Assembly: GCA_963799925.1 (NCBI GenBank)
Contig: CAWCYZ010000004.1
Location: 1,488,001 to 1,552,000, forward strand
Source of the DNA: DATBQN01 sp963799925
GTDB lineage: Bacteria; Acidobacteriota; Thermoanaerobaculia; Multivoradales; UBA5704
Direction: 5' to 3'
Length of the DNA stretch: 64,000 bases
Shown here piece by piece: positions 43,863 to 55,880 of the stretch (positions within the stretch are counted from its first letter, which is position 1; each line of letters begins with the position of its first letter). A program made the translations under genes and the position numbers. The notes under the pieces are model-generated. The model saw only the letters and a program-made list of their open reading frames with translations. It searched no databases and was not told the origin of the DNA.

Positions 43863-44529
43863 GGACCGCGCCGCGCGCCGGGAGGCTCCGGCCGAGCGGC
43901 ATGCCGGCGCCGGCTCGTCCAAACCCGCCCGGGTGTAGCCAAACCTGTGCCGGTTTCGCAGAACCCTTCGCGGTTCGGCCATGCCGTCGCGCGGCATGGC
44001 CAAACCATGCGGCGGTGTGGCCAAACCCGGGCAGGGTCAGGGTCGACGAAGCGGCGGCATGGCGGTCTCGCGCCGCATCGCCGCCTCGGCGCGCGTCGGA
44101 TCGGCCGTTCCCGCGGGCGGCGAGACCAAAACCCGGCGCGGTTTGGCCATACCCGATCGTGGCGAGAGCAAACCGCGGCGCGGTTTGGCCGTACCGGATG
44201 GCGGTGAGAGCAAACCTCGGCGTGGTTTGGACGTACCCGAGGCTGGCGCCGCCAAACCCCGGCGCGGTCTGGCCGTCCCGCCGCGGGGCACCGCGCCGCC
44301 GCCGCGGCGCCTCGCCATCTCTCCAGGCGGCATCATGATGCCGCGCGAGCGCCTCCCCGCGAGCCGTGTCGGGATGCCCATGCCGCGGCGCGGAACGTTC
44401 TCGCCGGCGCGCGCGGTGCGCGAGCCGCCAGCCGCCTTCATCACGCCGTCCCGCGGTATCGTCCCCGTGGTGAGCAGCGAGGAGACGCGCGAGGTGGTCG
44501 GGCCGTTCTTGGATAGGTCCTGAGAGCCC
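43863..44529. other. 667-bp gene-free region of degenerate GC-rich repeats
   Basis: The region holds many short palindromes of the type CCAAACC...GGTTTGG in imperfect tandem arrangement, with the regular part at 44119-44286. Frames stay open on both strands because the unit length is a multiple of three. The peptides are low-complexity (KPRRGLAVP) with no domain. I see no supported gene. Confidence 0.6.
44119..44286. repeat. 42-bp tandem repeat, four units
   Basis: The units begin at 44119, 44161, 44203 and 44245. Each carries CAAACC..CGGCG.GGTTTGG, a hyphenated palindrome, and ends near a CCCGA. Conservation is highest in the palindromic core. Diverged units extend back to about 43930. Confidence 0.8.
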
Positions 44530-46421
<1,892 letters not shown>

Positions 46422-46425
<4 letters not shown>

Positions 46426-47357
46426 ATCGACTTTTCGATGCCGGCGAGGAGCTGCTCGGTCTCGCGGCTGGTCTCGCGCACCGCCTCGACGCCGTCGAGG
46501 AGCTCGTCGAGCTGGCCGGAGAGCTCCTGCGGCGACTGCATGGTGACGATCTGGTCGGCGATGAGCTGGAAGGAGTTCTCGATCAGGTCGAGCTGGCCGC
46601 GGGCGGTGGTCAGGTAGCGGCGGATCTCCTGCAGCTTCTCGATGCGCTTGGTGACGATCGCCAGGTTGCGCTTGGCGATCCCCGCCTGCGCCGCGTCGTC
46701 CCCGGCGTCGCGCACCGCCTGCTCGTAGCGCTTGCGCTCGCGCTCGAGCTGCGCCGGGTCGATCGCCTGCAGGTAGCTCTCGTAGCGGCCGCAGGTCAGC
46801 GCCATCTCGACGAAGGCGTCGACCAGGCGGTCGGTCTTCACCAGCTCGTCGCGCAGCAGGTCGCCGGCGAAGGAGGGGTTCTCGGCCGCCAGGCGGCGGA
46901 TCTCCTCCTGCCGCCCGACCAGCGTCTCGACGCGCTGCCGCGCGTCCGGCGAGAGGCCGGCCATGCGGCGGGAGCGCTCCTGCGCCTCGAGGGCCTTCTT
47001 CAGCCGCTCGAAGCGGGGGTCCCAGAGGATGTGGCGCAGGCGCTCGTTGTCGGGGGCATGGAGCAGCCAGAGCGCCTCGAGCCCCAGGGTGCCGAGGGCG
47101 AGGAGCGGGTTGGCGGTCAGGAGCGCCGCCGCCAGCCCGCCGCCGACGAGCGAGAGGTTGAACGGGTTGACGAGGGCCATCTTCAGATAGGGGTGGCGCT
47201 CGGCGAGGGAGTCCTTGGCGACCGACTTGATGCCGTCCAGGAGCCCGCCCGCGACCTCGCGGCCGGCCGCCGGCGGCGTCGCCGTGCGCGTCGGCGTCGC
47301 CGGCTTGGTCGCGGTCTGGGGCCGCGGCGGGGTCTGGGGTTTCTCGGCGGTTCCCAC
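46422..47357 (-). CDS. Coiled-coil protein with a hydrophobic hairpin, PspA-operon partner
   Basis: A 311-aa protein. A Thr/Pro-rich N-terminus is followed by a hydrophobic segment (about 65-100: NPFNLSLVGGGLAAALLTAN and LLALGTLGLEALWLL) that may be a membrane hairpin. A long helical, charged region runs to the end (RYEQAVRDAGDDAAQAGIAK and LDELLDGVEAVRETSR). No family is recognised. It overlaps the AAA+ gene by four bases, so it is a probable substrate or adaptor of that ATPase. Confidence 0.8.
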
Positions 47358-47432
47358 GGTGGCGTCGGTCAGGCGGGTGGCCCGGATGGAGGGTGGCGGA
47401 ATCCGGGGTCGCCGGCCCGATGCTATCCCGGT

Positions 47433-48344
47433 CTAGGCCTTGGGCGGCGGCGCGTAGAGCATGTCCAGGAGCTTCTTCTCGACCGCCCGGAACTCCGCCG
47501 ACGACTTGAGGTCGATGTCGCGGTGGGTGAAGTAGGGCACGTCCACCCGGTGCAGGATGCGCGCCGGGCGCGGCGAGACGATGTAGACGGTGTCCGCCAG
47601 GTAGACCGCCTCGGAGACGTCGTGGGTGACGAAGAGGGTGGTGTTGTCCTCGGTCCGCGCGACGTCGAGGAGCAGGCCCTGCATGCCCCAGCGGGTCTGC
47701 GGGTCGAGGGCGCCGAAGGGCTCGTCCATCAGCACCACCCGCGGCTTGTTGATGAGGGTGCGGGCGATCGCCACCCGCTGCTTCATGCCGCCCGAGAGCT
47801 CTTTGGGATAACGGTCGGCGAAGTCGGCGAGGCCGACCGCCTGGAGGTACTTGTCGGCCCGCGCGTGGCGCTCGGCGGCGGCGATCCCCTGGAGCTTCAA
47901 CCCGTACTCGACGTTGTCGCGGACGGTCAGCCAGGCGAACGAGGTGTAGGACTGGAAGACCATGCCGCGGTCGCGCCCGACTCCGTCGATCGGCTGGCCG
48001 TCGACCAGCACCTCGCCGGCGGTGGGGACGAGGAGCCCGGCGACCGCTTTCAAGAGCGTCGACTTGCCGCAGCCCGAGGGTCCCAGGAAGACCACGAGCT
48101 CGCCCACCCCCGGCTTGTCGAGGATGTCGAAGGAGACGTCGCGCACCGCCTCCAAGCCGACGCCGTTCCGGTCGAGATAGGTGACCGAGAGGTCCTTGAC
48201 CCGCAGCTTCGGGGTCTCGGCGGAGGGCTCGTGGCGATAGGTCGGCCGCTCCCGCGAATCGAGCGGCGGGGCCGTCGGGGTGATGGCGACGGTTCCCGGC
48301 TCGCCCGCCTGCGGCAGCGCGTGGGGAGGGGTGGGATCGGTCAT
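47433..48344 (-). CDS. ABC transporter ATP-binding protein (NitT/TauT type)
   Basis: A 303-aa ATPase with Walker A GPSGCGKS, Q-loop FQSYTSFAWL, signature LSGGMKQRVAIARTL, Walker B VVLMDEPFGALD and the H-loop His of FVTHDVSEA. The closest families are nitrate/sulfonate/taurine importers. An N-terminal extension of about 45 residues is unusual. The ATG overlaps the permease stop (ATGA). It should energise the import complex formed with the two genes upstream. Confidence 0.92.
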   Translation of the reverse strand: MTDPTPPHALPQAGEPGTVAITPTAPPLDSRERPTYRHEPSAETPKLRVKDLSVTYLDRNGVGLEAVRDVSFDILDKPGVGELVVFLGPSGCGKSTLLKAVAGLLVPTAGEVLVDGQPIDGVGRDRGMVFQSYTSFAWLTVRDNVEYGLKLQGIAAAERHARADKYLQAVGLADFADRYPKELSGGMKQRVAIARTLINKPRVVLMDEPFGALDPQTRWGMQGLLLDVARTEDNTTLFVTHDVSEAVYLADTVYIVSPRPARILHRVDVPYFTHRDIDLKSSAEFRAVEKKLLDMLYAPPPKA

Positions 48345-49144
48345 TCGACCATCGTCTCCCGCCAGCGGAAGAGGACGTTCGAGAGGCTGCGGATCAGGAA
48401 GTCGGTGAACAGGCCGATGCCGCCGATCACCAGCAGGCCGGCGAAGGCCCAGGAGGGCTTCTGATGGGTGCGCGCCAGCTCGATCATGTAGCCCAGCCCG
48501 TGCCCGGGGTTGACCGCCTCGGCGAGGATCACGTAGGTCCAGGAGATGGCGTTCATCACCCGGAAGGAGTCGAAGATCTCGGGGAGCGCCGCCGGCAGCA
48601 GCACGGTGCGCACCACCTGCCCCTTCGACGCCCCCAGGGTGAGCGCCGTCTGCACCAGCTCGTCGGGGACGGCGCGGATCGAGGAGACGACGACCGGCAG
48701 GAGATAGACGAAGACGCCGAGGAAGAGGAAGGCGATCTTCTGCTTCTCGTCGATCCCGAACCAGAGGATCAGGATGGTGATGAAGGCCGAGATCGGCATG
48801 TAGCGCAGCGGCGAGACGATCGGCTCGAAGAAGCGGTTGATCGGCTCGAAGGCCCCCATCAGGACGCCGAGGGGGAGCGCGATGACGGCGGCGAGGAGAA
48901 AGGCGAGGGCGATCCGCCGCGTCGAGAGGAGGATCGCCCCGCCGAGGTCCCACTGGGCGAAGAGCTGGATGGTGCCGCGCAGCACCTCGGTGGGGGAGGG
49001 GAGGAAATAGGTCGGCACCAGGCGGCCGTAGCTGAGGACGCACCAGAAGAGGATCACCAGCACCGGGGCGACCAGCCCCATGGCCAGCGACGCCGTCCGC
49101 GGGAGCGGCTGGCGCAGCGCGAAGGGATCCCGCCGGCGAGCCAT
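48341..49144 (-). CDS. ABC transporter permease (NitT/TauT type)
   Basis: A 267-aa permease with six predicted helices and the EAA loop (ALTLGASKGQVVRTVLLPAA), matching the SsuC/TauC family (VLAEAVNPGHGLGYMI near the end). It starts at the base directly after the stop of the binding-protein gene. The substrate is unknown; the fused binding protein upstream determines it. Confidence 0.92.
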   Translation of the reverse strand: MARRRDPFALRQPLPRTASLAMGLVAPVLVILFWCVLSYGRLVPTYFLPSPTEVLRGTIQLFAQWDLGGAILLSTRRIALAFLLAAVIALPLGVLMGAFEPINRFFEPIVSPLRYMPISAFITILILWFGIDEKQKIAFLFLGVFVYLLPVVVSSIRAVPDELVQTALTLGASKGQVVRTVLLPAALPEIFDSFRVMNAISWTYVILAEAVNPGHGLGYMIELARTHQKPSWAFAGLLVIGGIGLFTDFLIRSLSNVLFRWRETMVE

Positions 49145-50779
49145 CTACTGCGTCGCCAGGATGACCTTGATGTCGGTGCGGCGGTTGAGCTGGCGGCCGC
49201 CCTCGGTCTCGTTCGGCGCGATCGGGTTCTGCGAGCCGTGGCCGATGGTCTGGAAGCGGGCGGCGTTGACGCCGGGGAAATTCTGCGTGACGTAGTTCTT
49301 GACCGCCAGCGCCCGCTTCTCGGAGAGGGTCATGTTGGCCTTCGGGCTGCCGGTCGCGTCGGTGTTGCCCTCGATCCGCAGGTAGGTGTTGCCGAACGAG
49401 GTCATCGTCTCGCCCAGCGAGTCGAGGACGATGTAGGAGCCGGACATGATCTCGTCCGAGCCCGGGGTGAAGTGGATCTGGATCTGCTTGTTGAGGATCG
49501 CCCGGTCATTCGGCGACGGCGCCTTGGCCGCCATCACCGGCTCCTCGACCTTCTGGCCCTGGTACTCGGAGGCGAGGGCGGTGAGGAAGCGGGTGTCGAC
49601 CCAGTCCTTGGCGTCGACGGCGCGGGTCACCAGGCCCTTCTTGCGCCAGATGACGAAGGCGGTGTTGAAGAGCGTCTCGTAGTGGGCGTGGCCGCCGGCG
49701 AGTCCGTAGAACTGCGCGTTGTCGGCGTAGCCGGTGAGCTTCAGGCCGGAGAGCATCCCGGAGACCGTGTCGGCGTCGAGCTTGAGCGCCTTGCCGACCA
49801 GGGCGTAGGCGGCGGTCGGGTCCTTCTTGATGCTGTCGATCCCCAGGAGCCAGCCGTGGACGAAGTCGCGCAGGGTGTCCGGGGCCTGGTCGATCACGTT
49901 CTGCCGGGCGACCAGGGTGTCGGCGATGATGTGGGTGGCGGCGGTCGTCGAGACCAGGACGTGGGCCTCGCTGCCGCGCGCGGTGACGGCGCCGGAGAGG
50001 TCGGGCTCCCAGGTCACCGCGGCGTCCACCTGCTTGGCCTTGAACATCGCCGCCGCGGCCGGCGCGTCCTGGGTGAAGATGATGTTCTTCTCGACCGCCG
50101 CCCGGTCCTCCGGGGAGAGGCCGGACTGCGACAGCAGGTAGAGCAGCAGGAAGTGCGAGGGGGTGAACTGGGTGCAGGCGATCCGGTGCCCCTTGAGCTG
50201 CTCGATCGAGTTGATCGCGGCGAGCGAGACGATGCCGTCGCCGCCGCGCGACCAGTCCTGCATGAGGATCGACTTCGCCTTCTGGTTCTGCTCGGCGAGG
50301 ATCGACGCCTCGCGCGCCCAGTTGTCGACGGTGTCCCACATGACGTCGATGTCGCCGGTGCGGAAGGCGGCGAGCTTGGTCGCCGGGTCCTCGAGGAGGA
50401 CGAACTTGACGTCCATGCCGAAGCGGCTCTTGTAGCTCGAGCCGGCGTTGGGCTCCATGCCGTTGTTGAAGACGATGCCGGGGGAATGCCCCGCCCAGGT
50501 GTTGATCCCGACGACCAGCGGGCGGCCGAGCTTGCCGCTCGAGGCGAGGGACGCCGGGGCGACGCCGGTCGATCCGGCATCGCGGCCCGGGTCGGCGGGC
50601 GCGTCCTTCAACCCGGCGAAGTCCTTCGACGAGTCGGTGGCCGCGCCGCTCGACGGCGCCTGCTTCTCGGCTCCGGCCCAGTGGCGGATGTCGCCGCCCT
50701 TGTAGTGCCAGAGCGCGTAGCCCAGCACGGCCACGATCACGACGGTGATGAACAGCTTGGCGAAGGGCGTGAGTCGCAT
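49145..50779 (-). CDS. Membrane-tethered ABC substrate-binding protein fused to an OmpA peptidoglycan-binding domain
   Basis: A 544-aa protein. An uncleaved N-terminal helix (about 9-25, LFITVVIVAVLGYALW) is followed by a linker, a NMT1/TauA-like binding domain (about 85-415, LVVGINTWAGHSPG and GDIDVMWDTVDNWA) and an OmpA domain (about 435-544: IHFTPGSDEI, NMTLSEKRALAVKNYV, LNRRTDIKV). Typical binding proteins are freely diffusing or lipid-anchored. This one could connect the inner membrane to the cell wall. It begins 32 bp after the PspA gene and abuts the permease gene. Confidence 0.88.
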   Translation of the reverse strand: MRLTPFAKLFITVVIVAVLGYALWHYKGGDIRHWAGAEKQAPSSGAATDSSKDFAGLKDAPADPGRDAGSTGVAPASLASSGKLGRPLVVGINTWAGHSPGIVFNNGMEPNAGSSYKSRFGMDVKFVLLEDPATKLAAFRTGDIDVMWDTVDNWAREASILAEQNQKAKSILMQDWSRGGDGIVSLAAINSIEQLKGHRIACTQFTPSHFLLLYLLSQSGLSPEDRAAVEKNIIFTQDAPAAAAMFKAKQVDAAVTWEPDLSGAVTARGSEAHVLVSTTAATHIIADTLVARQNVIDQAPDTLRDFVHGWLLGIDSIKKDPTAAYALVGKALKLDADTVSGMLSGLKLTGYADNAQFYGLAGGHAHYETLFNTAFVIWRKKGLVTRAVDAKDWVDTRFLTALASEYQGQKVEEPVMAAKAPSPNDRAILNKQIQIHFTPGSDEIMSGSYIVLDSLGETMTSFGNTYLRIEGNTDATGSPKANMTLSEKRALAVKNYVTQNFPGVNAARFQTIGHGSQNPIAPNETEGGRQLNRRTDIKVILATQ

Positions 50780-50811
50780 GTCGTCTCCTCAAGGGATCTG
50801 CGGGGACCGGC

Positions 50812-51524
<713 letters not shown>

Positions 51525-51525
<1 letters not shown>

Positions 51526-52181
51526 CAGACGCTCCTTTCGGACGGATTGATCGGTGGCGGCGGCGCGGCGGCGGCGGACGCCGCCGGGGAGTGGCCGAAG
51601 AACTCGAGCACCCGCGCCACCTCGAGCTTGCCCTCGTCGCAGGTCCGCTCCACCCCCTGCTGCTCGGCCACCCGCTCGTCCATCACCTGGCGGATGCGCT
51701 GGATCTCCTGCTCGTACTGGGCGATCCGCTGCTGCGACTCGGCGAGGACCTGGCGGGTGTCGGCGGCGCCGGTCGCGACGTAGGCGGCGAGCGCGCGGAT
51801 CTCCTTCTCCCCGGTCTCGATGATCTTCTCGAGCGGCACGCCGAAGGCCTTGAGCGACGCCTCGACGATCTGCTTCGCCGCCGCGGTGCCCGGCGGCAGC
51901 GCGTGCAGCAGCTCGGCGGCCTTGGCGACCCGCGCCTGCTCGTCGGCGTCGATCCCCGCCGCCGCGTAGACGGCGGCGAAATCGACCTTGCCGCCCGGCG
52001 CGGCGGGCGGCGCCTTGACGAAGTCGGCTCCGGCCGCCGGGCTCGGGGCGGCGAGATCCGGGGTGGCCGCCGCGTCGGCGGCGGGCTCGCCTTCCGGCGC
52101 CGCGGCGCTCTCGGCATTCTGGTCGTCGCGGACCACGAACAGCCCCATGACGCTCGATCCCCAGCCTTTCTTCTCGCTCAT
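51525..52181 (-). CDS. Hypothetical helical protein heading the PspA operon
   Basis: A 218-aa cytoplasmic protein. A short hydrophobic start (GWGSSVMGLFVVRDD) is followed by a disordered Ala/Pro region to about 62. A helical core (VYAAAGIDADEQARVAKAAE to QQRIAQYEQEIQRIRQVM) has coiled-coil character. A Pro tail ends it. No family name is recognised. It is coupled to PspA by an overlapping stop and start, so a direct PspA partner or regulator is the likely role. Confidence 0.7.
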
Positions 52182-52341
52182 GGTGATCAGGACCTCGGAA
52201 TCGTTTCAGACCGCCCCGCTCCGGCCCTCGGGCTCGCCTCGATTGGGTTCAATCGTAGCATGGGGGCGGCCGCCCGCCGGGAGGCGGCCGCGGCCCCGGA
52301 CCTCCTGGCGGAGCTCGTCGGAGCGGTCCTCTGCGCGGCGC

Positions 52342-52953
52342 TCAGAAGTGGACGCGCAGGCCGAGGTATCCCTTCGCCTCGACGCCGCGGCGGAGGTCCT
52401 GCACCAGGTCGAAGCGGCCGGCGCCGAAGAGCGAGAGGTTGCGGCTCAGGTAGATGTCGATGCCGAACTGGGCGTCGACGCCGAGCTTGCTCTCGGTGCC
52501 GGTCGACACCGGCAGGCCGAGGAGGATCGACTGGTCGATGCGGTGGTAGGCGGCGCCGGCGCCGAAGAAGCTGTCGACCGGCCCCAGGGGGATGACGCCG
52601 ATCAGGTTGAACCCGAGGAGCTGGTCCTTGCCGCCGCCCCGGTCGTCGCCCGCCTTCCAGTAGCCGACCTCGGGCTCGAAGTAGCCGCGGATGCCGGTGT
52701 CGGGCGGCCGGCCGCGCCAGTCGTCGGCGTCGCCCTGGCGGCGGCCGCCGATGCGCACCCGCAGCGCCGCCATCAGATAGGTCTGCGTCTGGGAGTCCGC
52801 GTTGACCAGGCCCGCCCCGATGGCGATCGAGTTGCGCGAGCTCGCCCGCTCGTCCCGCCGCGGCTCGTCCGTGTCCGTGGTCTGCGCCAGCACCAACCCG
52901 CTCGCGAGCAGACCCATCGCCGCGAACGCCGAGATCCTCAGCCATCCTTTCAC
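52342..52953 (-). CDS. Small outer-membrane beta-barrel protein
   Basis: A 203-aa protein. The GTG at 52953 follows GGAGGGTTGCC and starts a signal peptide (cleavage near VLAQ, residue 24). The mature part has alternating strands (YLMAALRVRIGG, VDSFFGAGAAYHRIDQS, KLGVDAQFGIDIYLS) and ends with Phe (GLRVHF), the outer-membrane insertion signal. No family is recognised. It is divergent from the SDR gene across 225 bp without other genes. Confidence 0.78.
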   Translation of the reverse strand: MKGWLRISAFAAMGLLASGLVLAQTTDTDEPRRDERASSRNSIAIGAGLVNADSQTQTYLMAALRVRIGGRRQGDADDWRGRPPDTGIRGYFEPEVGYWKAGDDRGGGKDQLLGFNLIGVIPLGPVDSFFGAGAAYHRIDQSILLGLPVSTGTESKLGVDAQFGIDIYLSRNLSLFGAGRFDLVQDLRRGVEAKGYLGLRVHF

Positions 52954-53178
52954 CGGCAACCCTCCTTGTCGGTCGGCGCGCGCCGGGGCCTCGCAGGCCT
53001 CGAACCGGCGGCGCGGTGTCCTACTGGGATGGAAACAGGATAGCAGAAGGCTCCGCCGGCGGCCGGAAGGGCGCCGATCGCGGCACAGGGGTTGCAGCCT
53101 CCTCGCGGCGTGGACGGATGCGGCCGCCGGGCGTTCCGGGCGGTCCGCGCCGTCGGCGGATCTTCCAAGGGAGACATC

Positions 53179-54079
53179 ATGGCACGCTCGCTCAAACCCC
53201 TCGATCAACAGGTCATCGTCATCACCGGCGCCTCGAGCGGCATCGGCCTCGCCACCGCCGAGGCCGCCGCCAAGGAGGGCGCCAAGCTCGTCCTCGCCTC
53301 GCGCAGCGAGCAGACGCTGGGCGACATCGTCGAGCGCATCAACGCGGCCGGCGGCGAGGCCATCCACGTCGTCGCCGACGTCGGCGACCGCGCGCAGGTC
53401 GAGCGGATCGCCGCGGCCGCGGTCGGCCGCTTCGGCCGCATCGACACCTGGATCAACAATGCCGGCGTCTCGATCTACGGGCGGCTCGACGAGGTCAGCG
53501 AGGAGGACAGCCGGCGGCTCTTCGACACCAACTTCTGGGGCGTGGTCCACGGCTCGCTCGTCGCCCTGCCGTACCTGCGGAAGAGAGGGCGGCGCGCTGA
53601 TCAACCTGGGCAGCGAGGTGTCGGACGCGGTGGTCCCGCTGCAGGGCATGTACTCGGCGTCCAAGCACGCGGTCAAGGGCTTCACCGACGCCCTGCGGGT
53701 CGAGATCGAGAAGGTGGACAAGGCGCCGGTCTCGATCACGCTGATCCAGCCGACGGCCGTCAATACGCCCTACCCGCAGCACGCCAGGAACTACATGGAC
53801 CAGGAGCCCAAGCTGCCGACGCCGATGATCGACCCGGAGCAGGTGGCCGAGGCGATCCTCGGCGCCGCCACCAAGGCCACCCGCGACGTCAAGGTGGGGG
53901 CGATGTCCAAGGTCAACACCGCGGTGTCGAAGGTCGCGCCGTCGCTCGGCGACAAGCTCTCCGCCAAGCAGGTCGACCGCCAGCAGTACGACGAGCGGCC
54001 GCGCGATCCCGACGGCGCGCTCTACAAGCCCGGGGGGACCGGCCAGATCCACGGGCAGGGCTCGGCGGCCGACGCCTGA
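53179..54079 (+). CDS. Short-chain dehydrogenase/reductase, one frameshift
   Basis: The N-terminal half has TGASSGIG, NNAGVSIYGRL and FDTNFWGVVHGS. Just after LPYLRK (about 53585) the frame shifts and the rest continues with GGALINLGS, the catalytic YSASKHAV and PTAVNTPYP. One base fixes it. The C-terminal extension (KVAPSLGDKLSAKQVDRQQY) is typical of a long SDR group in soil bacteria. GGGAGACATC precedes the ATG. The substrate is unknown. Confidence 0.82.
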
Positions 54080-54161
54080 GACCGCGCGCCATCCCAGAAG
54101 CCCCAGGAGCTCCGCCGGTCACCCCCGCGAGCGGTGGACCGGCGGAGCCTGCCCGCTGCCT

Positions 54162-55364
54162 TCAGGCCATGACGCTGTACGTCGCCGCGCCCACCGAGCG
54201 CGCCAGGCGGGCGGCGGCGGCGTCGAGGGCGGCGCGGCGGCCGGCGCCGGCGCGGACTCCGGGCTCCCACCAGACCTGGCGGATGGCGAGGTGCCCCGCC
54301 TGGCGGTCGAGCTTCGGATCGACGCGGCCGACCAGCCGATCGCCCTCGAGGATGGGCAGGATGTAGTAGCCGTGGCGCCGCTGGGGCGCCGGCACGAAGG
54401 CTTCGAAGCGGTAGTCGAAGGCGAAGAGGCGCTGGGTGCGGCGGCGGTCGCGGAGGATGGGGTCGAAGGGGGAGAGGAGCCGCAGGCGGGCCGGCGGCTC
54501 CGGCGCCTCCGCCGCGCGCCGCTCCCAGTCGCCCAGGGCGTAGGCCGGGCGCGCTCGGCTGCCGTCCGCGGTGCCGACGACGACGGGGACGATCTCGCCG
54601 CGCCTCGCCGCCCGCTCGCACCAGCGCTTCGCCTCCGCCGGCGTCACCGCATCCCAGAAGTCGGCGATCTCCTGCGGGGTGGCCGTGCCGAGGCGCTCGA
54701 GCGCCGTGTTGCCGGCCCAGGCGAGGTGCTCGGCGTCGGTCGGCCGGCGCCGGGCGGCCATCTCGGGGAGCACCCGTTCGGTCAGGTCGTAGACCTTGTT
54801 GAAGTGGACGCGGCGCTCGACCGCCAGCCGCCCGGTCCGCCACAGGTGCTCGAGCGCCGCCTTCTCCGGCCGCCAGCCCCACCAGTTGCCGGCGCCGCCC
54901 GGGGTCTCGGCGGCGAAGTCCTTGGACTGCAGCGGGCCCTCCCGCCCGATGCGCTCGAGGGCGCGCGCCATCACCGCCTCGCCGTCCGGCCCCAGCCGCT
55001 GCCGCCACCAGGGGTGGCCGTGCCGCGTGTAGCGGTCGAAGCGCACCTTCCAGTAGGGAAACCAGACCGTGGGGATCGCCGACGCGTCGTGCGTCCACCC
55101 CTCGAACAGGCTCCGCTCGCGCTCGATCAGGCGCCGGAAGAGCGGCGGCCGGTAGCCGTCGAGCCGCGAGGCGAGCGTCAGGTGGTGCGCCCGCTCGACG
55201 ACGTTGATCGAGTCCATCTGCACGAAGCCCATCCGCTCGATGAGCGAGTAGAGCGAAGCCGCGGTCGCCGCCCGCCGCGGGTCCGCGGCGAGCCCCTGCG
55301 CGTCGAGGAGCAGCCGGCGAGCGGTCGCGGCGGGGACGAGCGGGAGGGCGGGGGCGTTCGGCAC
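54162..55364 (-). CDS. YcaQ/AlkX-type winged-helix DNA glycosylase family protein
   Basis: A 400-aa protein. The QMDSINVVERAHHL motif contains the conserved Gln-x-Asp of the HTH_42 family (AlkZ/YcaQ, interstrand-crosslink glycosylases). Further matches are VWFPYWKVRFDRYTRHGHPW, LSPFDPILRDRRR and GYYILPILEGDRLVGRVDPK. It probably excises bulky or crosslinked bases. It is a single gene, convergent with the SDR. Confidence 0.88.
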   Translation of the reverse strand: MPNAPALPLVPAATARRLLLDAQGLAADPRRAATAASLYSLIERMGFVQMDSINVVERAHHLTLASRLDGYRPPLFRRLIERERSLFEGWTHDASAIPTVWFPYWKVRFDRYTRHGHPWWRQRLGPDGEAVMARALERIGREGPLQSKDFAAETPGGAGNWWGWRPEKAALEHLWRTGRLAVERRVHFNKVYDLTERVLPEMAARRRPTDAEHLAWAGNTALERLGTATPQEIADFWDAVTPAEAKRWCERAARRGEIVPVVVGTADGSRARPAYALGDWERRAAEAPEPPARLRLLSPFDPILRDRRRTQRLFAFDYRFEAFVPAPQRRHGYYILPILEGDRLVGRVDPKLDRQAGHLAIRQVWWEPGVRAGAGRRAALDAAAARLARSVGAATYSVMA

Positions 55365-55441
55365 GCGCGGAAGGGTAGCGCAAGCCGGGCGGATCTGATT
55401 GCGCTTTCCGGCCCGGGCGCATTCTGTTATAAGGATTGGCG

Positions 55442-55870
55442 ATGTCCGACGGACCGAAGTACCGCCAGCGGGGCTATAAGGACTCCGAGCGTCCCGACGA
55501 GAAGCGCGGGGGCGCGCCGCAGGGGCCGCGGGAGAAGAAGGAGGGGCCGCGCGGGCGTGGGCTGGGGGCTCCCACCGAGACGGCGTTCCGCTGCGGCGCC
55601 TGCGGCGAGCGGCAGGTGGTCACCGAGGTCGCCGTGGACGCCCTCTGCGGCAAGTGCGCTCAGCCGCTCCATACCTGCAACAACTGCGTGCACTTCGACA
55701 CCTCGACCCGCTGGGAGTGCCGGCAGACGATCCCCGCGCGGGTGGCGAAGAAGCGGGACGCCAACGCCTGCACGCTCTTCGCCGCCAAGACGGTCCAGGA
55801 GTTCGGCCAGGAGCGCGACCGGCCGAGCCCGAAAGACGCGCGGTCGGCCTTCGACGCGCTCTTCAAGTAG
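55442..55870 (+). CDS. Small protein with two zinc-ribbon-like cysteine groups
   Basis: A 142-aa protein. A charged, disordered N-terminus is followed by FRCGACGERQ and LCGKCAQPLHTCNNCVHFD (four CXXC pairs), then CRQTIP and CTLFAAKTVQEFG. The second part resembles rubredoxin-like or zinc-ribbon proteins conserved in Acidobacteria. A TTG six bases upstream (55436) is an alternative start. The function is unknown; nucleic-acid or protein binding is possible. Confidence 0.7.
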   Translation: MSDGPKYRQRGYKDSERPDEKRGGAPQGPREKKEGPRGRGLGAPTETAFRCGACGERQVVTEVAVDALCGKCAQPLHTCNNCVHFDTSTRWECRQTIPARVAKKRDANACTLFAAKTVQEFGQERDRPSPKDARSAFDALFK

Positions 55871-55880
55871 ATCCCGCGGC

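Noticed and set aside
44119..44286. Regular repeats considered as a CRISPR array
   Set aside because: The units are directly contiguous, with no unique spacers between conserved repeats, and no cas genes are present.
43981..44523. A 180-codon frame in the 42-bp repeat region
   Set aside because: The peptide is only the translation of tandem repeats whose unit length is divisible by three; an equivalent frame exists on the other strand.
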